Of a stretch of DNA of 17,799 nucleotides, positions 6,674-13,781 are shown piece after piece. Under the pieces are notes generated by a model. It made no database searches. It was not told the origin of the DNA and saw only the letters and a program-made list of their open reading frames with translations. The stretch spans positions 38,073-55,871 of the forward strand of contig DESD01000026.1 in assembly GCA_002361935.1 (NCBI GenBank), given 5' to 3'. How positions within the stretch are numbered: the stretch's first letter is position 1; every line of letters begins with the position of its first letter. This stretch comes from Ruminococcaceae bacterium UBA3323. GTDB taxonomy: Bacteria > Bacillota > Clostridia > Oscillospirales > Acutalibacteraceae. The position numbers and the translations under genes are program-made.

Positions 6674-9600
6674 TATTCAGCAGAAGATGAATTATTTGTA
6701 TTTTCCAAAAAAACGCTGTTCATTATTGCAAGCGACTGCTGAACGGTTTCAAGCGGAGATTCATAATCAAGCTTAACGGCAATATATGCTTTTTTTGCAG
6801 CCGAAAGAAGAACTCTGCCCTTCATTTCCTTATTTAAGGCAACAACATATTTAACATCCGGCTCATTCATATAAAGCAGAACGGAGCCGTTTCTCTGTGT
6901 TATTTCATAAACACCGATCCGGGAGGCTATATTCCTCAGAAGTGCAATTTCAACAAGCCCGCAGATTGCTTCGGGAGGAGCGCCGAATCTGTCGCCAAGC
7001 TCATCATAAACATCATTGGCATCTGCATCGGAACGGATTGCAGCTATGCGCTTATACATAGAAAGTCTCTGCGGTGTTGATGCGATATAATCCTCCGGAA
7101 TGTGCGCTTCAATCGGAAGATCAATAAGGCATTCCTGCTCTTGAGTTTCTTCAGAACGCTCACCCTTTTCCTCTGCTACCGCCTCGCTGAGCAGCTTTAA
7201 GTACATATCGTAGCCTACCGCTTCCATATGGCCATGCTGCCTGTTTCCTAAAATGGAGCCTGCACCTCGGATTTCAAGATCCCGCATAGCTATTTTAAAG
7301 CCCGAGCCGAATTCTGTATATTCCCTTATCGCTTCAAGCCTTTTCGTTGCAACATCCGTTAATTCCTTGCCTCTGGAAAAAGTAAAATAAGCAAAGGCAC
7401 GGCGTGAGCTTCTGCCGACACGTCCTCTTATCTGATGAAGCTGGGCAAGCCCCATTCTGTCTGCATTTTCGATAATAAGGGTATTCACATTCGCCACATC
7501 AATACCCGTTTCAATAATCGTTGTACAAACCAGAATATCAATTTCTCCGTTTAACAGCTGATTCCAAACATCGGAAAGTTCCTCTTCCGTCATTCTGCCG
7601 TGTGCAATGCCAACCTTAGCGTCAGGGATTTCCTTTTTAATTTTAACGGCGGTATGCTCGATTGTATCTATATTATTATGAAGATAATAACACTGACCGC
7701 CTCTGGAAAGCTCCCGTTCCATAGCTTCAATCAGAACACCGAAATCATATTCAACAACATAGGTCTGAACAGGATGCCTGTCGCCGGGTGCTTCTTCAAG
7801 CAGACTCATATCCCTTATTCCGCTCATTGCCATATTCAGCGTACGCGGAATCGGCGTTGCGGAAAGGGTTAAAACATCAACCCGTGGGAATTTTTCCTTT
7901 AGTTTTTCTTTTTGGGCAACACCGAAGCGCTGTTCCTCATCTACAATAAGAAGCCCTAAATCCCGGAACTTAATGTCCTTGCTTATAATTCTGTGGGTAC
8001 CGATCAGCAGATCTACCTTTCCCTCTTCAAGTTCCTTCATAATTTCCTTTTGCTTTTTCGCAGATACAAAGCGGGAAATCATTTCTATCTTTACAGGGTA
8101 TGCCTCCATTCTGCTTTTAGCAGTATTGAAATGCTGCATAGCAAGAACCGTTGTAGGCACAAGAACGGCACACTGCTTACCCTCTGAAATACACTTAAAG
8201 GCAGCACGCAGTGCAACCTCGGTTTTGCCAAAGCCGACATCGCCGCAAAGCAGCCTATCCATAGGCGCCGAACGTTCCATATCACCCTTTATTTCAGAAG
8301 CACTGCGAAGCTGATCGTCCGTTTCATCATAAGCAAAGCGAAGTTCAAAATCACGCTGTAAATCCGTATCCTCGGAAAAGGCATAGCCCTTTGTGCTCAT
8401 TCGCTTTGCATACAGCGCAATAAGCTCCTTTGCCATATCCTTAACAGAAGAGCGTACTCTTGCTTTCGCTTTCTTCCATTCGCTGCCGCCAAGACGGTTT
8501 ATTTTTACCTTGCTGTCTTCCTTAGGACCGATATACTTGGAAACCAAATCAAGCTGTGTAACCGGAACATATAAGGTGTCGCCCTTTGCATAGGAAATCT
8601 TTATATAATCCTTTTTAACCTTATTGAGTTCAAGAGCATGAATACCCTCAAACACACCTATACCGTGAACATTATGAACAATATAGTCACCAACGGAAAG
8701 CTCATCAAGAGAATGAATTGCATTTTTGGAATTAACACTTTTGCTTTTCTTTTTCTTCTGAACCGCCTTTGTGTGGGTGATCAGTGCAAAGGTTAAATCG
8801 GATATCTGAAAGCCTGCATTCAGTGATCCCGAAACAACGGAAACAGCGCCCTTTGGGAATTCCGCAGGCAATTTTTCAAAATAAACAGCATCAAAGCCCG
8901 CCTCATTCAAATCATACTGAAGTGCTTTGCAGGCTCTTGATGTGCCTGCCATAATGCATATCGTATACTTTTTATCGTAAAGCGGTTTTATATCCTCACT
9001 AAGCTGTTCCATAGTTCCGTTCCACGCATTAAAGCTCTGAACAGTGAAAGAGGACAAATGGGAAACAGGTGTATCAAACGAGCCCCTCGGAAGCGAATCA
9101 AGATAAACAGCGCCCGAATTTAAATAAATTTCCTTCAGTTCATCGAAAGCAACGGTAAAGTTTTCAATTCCCCTGCAGAGAGTGCCGTTTTCCAGATGCC
9201 ATTTTATCTGCTCTGCCATAAGCTTACTCTGATTATTTGTTTTCTCTTTAACCTTTGCACTTTCGCAAACAAAAAGAATACCGTCAAGATAATCAAAAAT
9301 GCCGTTGCTGTTATAAGCAAGCGGAAGATATTTATCGTTGCACGGAAGAGAACCGCCGCTATTCAATCGTTCTGCATCTGCATAAAGATTCTCCCGTGCT
9401 TTAATTGCTTTTCCTTTTAAGCTTCCTGCAAGCTCTTCAATACATTTTGCAAATTTTTTGTTTGACTTAAAAAGCACCTCGTTAGCCGGAATAATATCAA
9501 TTTTATCAAGGCTTCCCGTTCTTCTCTGCGTTGCAATATCAAAAGAGGCTATTCCGTCAATTATATCTCCCCAAAGCTCTATTCGGGCAGGCTCAGAAGC

Positions 9601-10155
9601 ACCGGGAGGAAAAACATCTATAATTCCGCCTCTTATCGCAAACTGTGAAGTACCGTCTACCTGATCATATCTGCTGTAGCCGGCGGCAACAAGCTTTTCG
9701 GCAAGCTCATCCACATCAACCGTATCGCCGTCCTTAATTTCAAGAGAAAGCGATTTCAGATTTTCAGGCGGCATTGTTTTCTGGCAGGCGGCATTTGCAG
9801 AGCATACAACAGCACTGTATTCTCCCTTTGCCATTTTAGAAAGCACACCAAGACGGATATGTTCAAATTCATGAGAAACGCCTGCAACCTGCTGAAAGGT
9901 AAACTCACGTGAAGGATAAAAAAGCACACCCTTCTGAAGTGAGCCAAGATTTTCGCTCATTCTTACCGCCGATGCTTCATCGGGCATTATAATCAGCGCC
10001 TTATTCTTTTTTAATTCCATAAGCGAATGAATGAAATGCGCCTTGACCGAGTCAGACACACCTGTTGCCCCGACAGGCATACCACCGGGGTTTATGCTTT
10101 TGCCGAGGCTTAAAAATTCATTGCTCTTTTCAAAAATTTTTGAATAGCAAGACAT
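6673..10155 (-). CDS. mfd: Transcription-repair coupling factor Mfd
   Basis: This ATP-driven DNA translocase pushes stalled RNA polymerase off DNA and recruits UvrA to the lesion. At 1160 residues it has the full family length and all parts in order: UvrB-like N-terminal region (about 1-460; QFAIRGGIIDVFPPG at 171-185), the RNA-polymerase-interacting CarD-like domain (about 485-555; SVGDYIVHNVHGIGVFEG), helicase lobe 1 with Walker A GDVGFGKTE (638-646), DEEQ box (739-742) and SATPIPRT (765-772), lobe 2 with QIRGRVGR (908-915), and the C-terminal TRCF domain (about 1010-1110). The start is the ATG at 10155; an AAGGA site lies about 10 nt upstream after an A/T-rich stretch. It follows pth by 41 nt, an order also seen in Bacillus (without the intervening fin gene), and leads into the M23 gene through a coupling hairpin. 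No damage to the frame is seen. Confidence 0.97.
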   Translation of the reverse strand: MSCYSKIFEKSNEFLSLGKSINPGGMPVGATGVSDSVKAHFIHSLMELKKNKALIIMPDEASAVRMSENLGSLQKGVLFYPSREFTFQQVAGVSHEFEHIRLGVLSKMAKGEYSAVVCSANAACQKTMPPENLKSLSLEIKDGDTVDVDELAEKLVAAGYSRYDQVDGTSQFAIRGGIIDVFPPGASEPARIELWGDIIDGIASFDIATQRRTGSLDKIDIIPANEVLFKSNKKFAKCIEELAGSLKGKAIKARENLYADAERLNSGGSLPCNDKYLPLAYNSNGIFDYLDGILFVCESAKVKEKTNNQSKLMAEQIKWHLENGTLCRGIENFTVAFDELKEIYLNSGAVYLDSLPRGSFDTPVSHLSSFTVQSFNAWNGTMEQLSEDIKPLYDKKYTICIMAGTSRACKALQYDLNEAGFDAVYFEKLPAEFPKGAVSVVSGSLNAGFQISDLTFALITHTKAVQKKKKSKSVNSKNAIHSLDELSVGDYIVHNVHGIGVFEGIHALELNKVKKDYIKISYAKGDTLYVPVTQLDLVSKYIGPKEDSKVKINRLGGSEWKKAKARVRSSVKDMAKELIALYAKRMSTKGYAFSEDTDLQRDFELRFAYDETDDQLRSASEIKGDMERSAPMDRLLCGDVGFGKTEVALRAAFKCISEGKQCAVLVPTTVLAMQHFNTAKSRMEAYPVKIEMISRFVSAKKQKEIMKELEEGKVDLLIGTHRIISKDIKFRDLGLLIVDEEQRFGVAQKEKLKEKFPRVDVLTLSATPIPRTLNMAMSGIRDMSLLEEAPGDRHPVQTYVVEYDFGVLIEAMERELSRGGQCYYLHNNIDTIEHTAVKIKKEIPDAKVGIAHGRMTEEELSDVWNQLLNGEIDILVCTTIIETGIDVANVNTLIIENADRMGLAQLHQIRGRVGRSSRRAFAYFTFSRGKELTDVATKRLEAIREYTEFGSGFKIAMRDLEIRGAGSILGNRQHGHMEAVGYDMYLKLLSEAVAEEKGERSEETQEQECLIDLPIEAHIPEDYIASTPQRLSMYKRIAAIRSDADANDVYDELGDRFGAPPEAICGLVEIALLRNIASRIGVYEITQRNGSVLLYMNEPDVKYVVALNKEMKGRVLLSAAKKAYIAVKLDYESPLETVQQSLAIMNSVFLENTNNSSSAE

Positions 10156-10196
10156 ATATATTTTTTCCTTTTTTAATAAGAATAATCTTTGAATAT

Positions 10197-10802
10197 TTAT
10201 GAATTAAACAAATTCATTGCTTTATCTGTTTCTCCGTTTACCAAAAACGGAACAGCCTTCGCCGCATTTTCAAGAGCGGATTTCAAATCGCCCTCAAGCT
10301 CCTTCGGAAATCTGCCGAGAACCCAATCAACCAGGTCATAATCAGCACTTGGCTTTTTGCCGACACCAACCTTAATTCTTGAAAAGTTTTCGGAGCCAAG
10401 GTGCGCAATAATACTTTTTAAACCATTATGTCCGCCTGCCGAGCCCTTTCTTCTGATTCTGATTTTTCCTACATCAAGGGAAATATCATCAGAAATAACA
10501 ATAATATTTTCAACAGGAACTTTATAAAACTTTGCCGCCTCGCCGATTGCCTCGCCGGAATTGTTCATAAAGGTTTGGGGCTTCATCAGAAGGCATTTTT
10601 TATCATTTATCCGAACATCGCCGACAAGCGAATGAAATTTCAGCTTTTTAATATTAACATTTTCATTTATGGCAAACAAATCTAACGCAAGAAAGCCTGC
10701 ATTATGCCTTGTCATTTCATATTTCGCTCCGGGGTTTCCAAGACCTGCAATAATGAAATCATAGCCGCTGTTATTAAACTGCTTCTTTTTATTCAGAAAC
10801 AT
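10197..10802 (-). CDS. pth: Peptidyl-tRNA hydrolase
   Basis: The enzyme frees tRNA from prematurely released peptidyl-tRNA in the cytosol and is usually essential. The 201-residue protein carries all conserved active-site positions with family spacing: N23 in GLGNPG, H33 in TRHNAGF, N80 in KPQTFMNNSG, D105 in VISDDISL and N126 in SAGGHNGL; each offset matches the E. coli set (N10, H20, N68, D93, N114). The N-terminus is about 13 residues longer than E. coli Pth, but there is no in-frame ATG between codon 1 and M30, and AGAGGA lies 8 nt before the chosen ATG. The gene start overlaps the end of the upstream CNNM gene by 14 nt, so the two are almost certainly co-transcribed and translationally coupled. 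Confidence 0.96.
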   Translation of the reverse strand: MFLNKKKQFNNSGYDFIIAGLGNPGAKYEMTRHNAGFLALDLFAINENVNIKKLKFHSLVGDVRINDKKCLLMKPQTFMNNSGEAIGEAAKFYKVPVENIIVISDDISLDVGKIRIRRKGSAGGHNGLKSIIAHLGSENFSRIKVGVGKKPSADYDLVDWVLGRFPKELEGDLKSALENAAKAVPFLVNGETDKAMNLFNS

Positions 10803-12063
10803 CTTCCATTTCCTCTTTATTATTTACCGTAATTTTAATTTTGTCTGCTCTTTTGCCGTCTGTTGAAACAACAAGCACATCAAGATTATCAAACGAGAAA
10901 CTGTCGTTTATCTCGGGGATTTTATCCGTTTTCAGCATAACCCAGCCGTTGACCGTTGAAACCTCATTTTCTTCTGCCGCCACATTGAAATATTCAAAGA
11001 AATCCTCAAGAGAGGACGAACCGTCTACTATATATTCATGATCGGAAATCTTTTCAATATCAACAGAAACCTCGTCATGCTCATCCCAGATTTCGCCTAC
11101 AAGCTCTTCAAGAATATCCTCAAGCGTAACAATTCCCTCTGTTCCCCCGAACTCATCCACAACAACTGCAAGGTGGGTTTTATTTTTCTGAAGAATTCTT
11201 AAAAGCTTTGAAATTTTTGTATCCGGAGAAACAGTAGGAACAGGCTTCAGAATCGTTCTGAGAGATTTTAAATTTCTGTCCCTTGCCGCTTCAAAATCAC
11301 GATGATGAATAAGACCGACAATATGATCTATATCATCAATATAAACAGGAAGCCGGCTGAAATTATTTTCTTTGAACACCTTTGATATTTCGGAAAAGGA
11401 GGCATATTTATCTATTGCAGCAACATCAACACGCGGCGTTAAAATATCAGAAACATCAATATCATCAAACTCTATTGAGGAACGGATAAGCTTTGATTCG
11501 TTTTCATCAATTTCGCCGCCCGAATGTGCTTCGTTAACATAGGATTTAAGTTCTTCTTCCGTTACGGTTGACACCTTGTTGATGCGAAAAATTTTTGCCA
11601 TAAGCTTAGACCATGCTCTGAAAAACAGATTAAGCGGACTGAAAACAATAATAAAAAACTTAACTGCCGGTGCAACCAGAACAGCATACCATTCCGCCTT
11701 TTCCTTTGCAATCTGCTTTGGAGTAACCTCGCCGAAAATAAGAACAATAATGGTCATTACAACTGTTGAAAGCGTTGTGCCGAGCTGCTGTCCGAAAAAG
11801 CCGGTAAAAACAAGCGTAGCAATAGATGTACATGCGATGTTAACAAGGTTGTTTCCAATCAGGATTGACGAAAGCACTACATCATAATCATCAGAAAGCG
11901 CAAGTGCCCTTTCAATCGCTTTTTTGCGCTTTGAGGTTGAAGCCATCGCCTTAAGCTTTACTTTATTAAGCGATGAAAATGCTGTTTCGGCAGATGAAAA
12001 AAATCCGCTTAAAGCAACAAGAACAACCATAACAATAATTAACGGAACCGAATCGCCGTTCAT
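10789..12063 (-). CDS. CNNM/CorC-family (HlyC/CorC) transporter with CBS pair
   Basis: This 424-residue membrane protein has the standard order of the family. The N-terminal CNNM (DUF21) membrane domain covers about 1-160, with hydrophobic segments near 6-24, 62-90, 97-115 and 125-148 and the conserved signatures FFSSAETAFSSL (21-32), ILIGNNLVNI (67-76) and FGEVTPK (110-116). A Bateman module of two CBS domains follows (about 205-265 and 270-330; SRLPVYIDDIDHIVGLI and VVDEFGGTEGIVTLEDILEELVG). The C-terminal CorC/HlyC domain covers about 340-415. Family members are linked to Mg2+ (or Co2+) efflux; the old haemolysin label reflects a misassigned homologue. AAAGGAG lies 9 nt before the ATG. First gene of the run leading to pth and mfd; I find no strong promoter directly in front of it. 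Confidence 0.93.
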   Translation of the reverse strand: MNGDSVPLIIVMVVLVALSGFFSSAETAFSSLNKVKLKAMASTSKRKKAIERALALSDDYDVVLSSILIGNNLVNIACTSIATLVFTGFFGQQLGTTLSTVVMTIIVLIFGEVTPKQIAKEKAEWYAVLVAPAVKFFIIVFSPLNLFFRAWSKLMAKIFRINKVSTVTEEELKSYVNEAHSGGEIDENESKLIRSSIEFDDIDVSDILTPRVDVAAIDKYASFSEISKVFKENNFSRLPVYIDDIDHIVGLIHHRDFEAARDRNLKSLRTILKPVPTVSPDTKISKLLRILQKNKTHLAVVVDEFGGTEGIVTLEDILEELVGEIWDEHDEVSVDIEKISDHEYIVDGSSSLEDFFEYFNVAAEENEVSTVNGWVMLKTDKIPEINDSFSFDNLDVLVVSTDGKRADKIKITVNNKEEMEDVSE

Positions 12064-12102
12064 AAAAATAAACTCCTTTAAAACTTTATAGAATAATGCT
12101 TT

Positions 12103-12139
12103 AGGGGCATACCACTATGTGATATGCCCTTACTTTTTT
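12103..12139. terminator. Hairpin between the radical SAM and CNNM genes, T-run on plus strand only
   Basis: GGGCATA (12105-12111) pairs with TATGCCC (12123-12129), and an outer A-U and G-U pair plus an inner CAC/GTG extend the stem. On the plus strand it is followed by TTACTTTTTTGCTTTTT, the form of an intrinsic terminator. Both flanking genes run on the minus strand, where the tail (CTAAAGCATTATTC) is poor. It may be a weak terminator after the radical SAM gene or a stop for antisense transcription. Confidence 0.55.
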
Positions 12140-12159
12140 GCTTTTTAAGATGAATTCGA

Positions 12160-13590
12160 TTAATCCCCTGTTTTTTCAAATTCGGAAAACTCTCTTTCTT
12201 CATCCGGTTTTTCATAATTATACATATTTTCGTCTTTAACGTGCTTTGCAATATATTCATCACGGTCAAAGAGCTCATCTGCCTTAATCTTCCAAGCCTT
12301 GGCAGCAGCAACGGTTTTATCAAACAAGGCATTTGCACTTTCAGGATTATTCATTTCTGTTGAATAAGCGCCTGTATCACTTACCATTTTGCTGATTGCG
12401 CCCGGATTATCAAGCACAGGACATGGACGAAGCATATTATTATTGAAAGGCTGATTGCGCTTATAAGCCATAAAAATAGGACTTTGAAGTGCATCAAGCA
12501 CAGAGCATTCCTTGATATTTACATTTGAATAATGAACAAATGCGCAAGGCTCACAATCTCCGTTTGAATTAATATGAAAATAATGGCGGCCGCCTGCGAT
12601 ACAGCCCTGTACATATTCGCCGTCATTCCAGAAATCAAGAGCGAATATCGGCTTTGTATGTCTCCATTCATGCATTTTCTTATACATTAATGCTCGCTGA
12701 TCGGGGGATACCATAAGATCGGTAACCGCACCGTTTCCTGTTGGCATATATGTAAAGAACCATGCGAATTTAACGCCCTTTTCAATCAGCCAATCCATAT
12801 ATTCATCAGATGCAAGCAGCTCTGTATTCTTGCTTGTATAGCAAAGCGATGCACCAAACGGAATATGGCGATCATGAAGTCGCTTCATAGCAGCAGTACA
12901 TTTTTCAAATGTTCCTTCACCGCGGCGGAAATCATTTTCCTCCTCATATCCTTCAATTGAAAAGGCTGGAAGGAAGTTTCCGACCTCTCCGATTTCATCG
13001 GCAAAGCTGTCATCAATAAGTGTGCCGTTTGTAAAGCTCATAAAGATACAATCCGGATTTTCACGGCAAAGACGCATTAAATCTGCTCTTCTTATTGTAG
13101 GCTCACCGCCTGTATAAAGATACATATATGTACCAAGTTCTTTGCCCTGCTTTATAATTCTTGCCAAATCATCGTAGGAAAGCTGGCTTGAATGGCCATA
13201 CTCGGCAGCCCAGCAGCCCTTGCACTTCAGATTGCAGGCAGCAGTTGGGTCCATAAGGATTGCCCACGGAACATTGCAGCCATACTTTTCTATGCTTTCC
13301 ATTCTTACGGAATAGCTGTTAATGGCAACATTCATCATAGGAGGAATAAGCTTGTTCAACACATGAATATCTGTATCACATGCAAGGCTTTTTGCAAAAC
13401 GCATCCAGTTATTATCCGGATCATCAAGCACCTTATGAAGACCTGCATATGTACTTCTGTTTACTTTTTTTACATCTGCCTTTTCAAGAAGAGAAAGAAT
13501 TTTAGGAGCATTCTTATTAAAATCCTTTCTTGCATATTTTACAGCCTGTTTAACAGCTATTGTCATTGCGGTTTCTTTAAGCGATTTCAT
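12160..13590 (-). CDS. Radical SAM enzyme with SPASM-like C-terminal cysteines, function unproven
   Basis: The 476-residue protein binds the radical SAM [4Fe-4S] cluster through C119, C123 and C126 (CNLKCKGCW) and has the SAM-binding GGEP motif at 161-164. Its core runs from about 108 to 320. Behind it, C330, C346, C349, C362 and C390 (notably NSNGDCEPCAFVHYS and RPCPVLDNPGA) are placed like SPASM/twitch ligands for an auxiliary cluster. The first 100 residues are an alpha-helical extension that is not part of the usual fold. From memory, this architecture (GCNVPWAILMDPTAACN, ALDFWNDGEYVQGCIAGG) is common in Clostridia under generic names; a role in membrane lipid chemistry (diabolic-acid-type coupling of acyl chains) is possible but unproven. 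No short peptide gene is adjacent, so peptide maturation is not supported. I chose the ATG at 13590 (GAGGG upstream) over a TTG at 13626. Confidence 0.85.
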   Translation of the reverse strand: MKSLKETAMTIAVKQAVKYARKDFNKNAPKILSLLEKADVKKVNRSTYAGLHKVLDDPDNNWMRFAKSLACDTDIHVLNKLIPPMMNVAINSYSVRMESIEKYGCNVPWAILMDPTAACNLKCKGCWAAEYGHSSQLSYDDLARIIKQGKELGTYMYLYTGGEPTIRRADLMRLCRENPDCIFMSFTNGTLIDDSFADEIGEVGNFLPAFSIEGYEEENDFRRGEGTFEKCTAAMKRLHDRHIPFGASLCYTSKNTELLASDEYMDWLIEKGVKFAWFFTYMPTGNGAVTDLMVSPDQRALMYKKMHEWRHTKPIFALDFWNDGEYVQGCIAGGRHYFHINSNGDCEPCAFVHYSNVNIKECSVLDALQSPIFMAYKRNQPFNNNMLRPCPVLDNPGAISKMVSDTGAYSTEMNNPESANALFDKTVAAAKAWKIKADELFDRDEYIAKHVKDENMYNYEKPDEEREFSEFEKTGD

Positions 13591-13660
13591 AATTTTATTC
13601 CCTCTTAATCCATAAAAAATCAACAATAGTTGAGAGTTTGTTAATTGATTAGTTTAAACA

Positions 13661-13689
13661 AATATAATACTAAGTATTGAAAAAGTCAA
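13661..13689 (-). promoter_or_regulatory. Promoter of the radical SAM gene
   Basis: On the minus strand, TTGACT (13689-13684) and TATATT (13666-13661) are 17 bp apart. Transcription would begin near 13654, giving a leader of about 64 nt with no strong structure. Confidence 0.75.
13666..13678. promoter_or_regulatory. Perfect palindrome in the radical SAM promoter spacer (candidate operator)
   Basis: AATACTAAGTATT consists of perfect 6-bp arms around one central base and touches the -10 box. Its position between -35 and -10 is typical of repressor sites. The regulator is not in the window and the motif does not match an operator I can name. Confidence 0.5.
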
Positions 13690-13736
13690 GCAAAAAACAA
13701 TTTTCTTACATTTTCTTTATAATTGTATCAGACAAA

Positions 13737-13772
13737 TATTAGGCAATAAAGCGGATACCTTATTGCCTAATA
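13737..13772. terminator. Inverted repeat after the beta-galactosidase gene, probable terminator
   Basis: Perfect 13-bp arms, TATTAGGCAATAA (13737-13749) and TTATTGCCTAATA (13760-13772), enclose a 10-nt loop, 10 nt beyond the lacZ stop on the minus strand. The stem is AT-rich and the following minus-strand TTTG is a short tail, so termination may be incomplete. It also separates lacZ from the radical SAM promoter. Confidence 0.6.
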
Positions 13773-13781
13773 ACAGTTTCA

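Noticed and set aside
7600..8593. Several plus-strand ORFs opposite mfd
   Set aside because: All lie within the intact mfd gene, lack ribosome sites and have the composition of antisense frames.
13591..13626. Twelve-codon N-terminal extension of the radical SAM protein from a TTG
   Set aside because: It has no ribosome site, whereas GAGGG precedes the ATG at 13590.
13591..13781. Short precursor peptide gene for the radical SAM enzyme (RiPP system)
   Set aside because: No short ORF with a start, ribosome site and Cys- or Gly-rich core is present on either side; the gap holds a promoter and a hairpin only.
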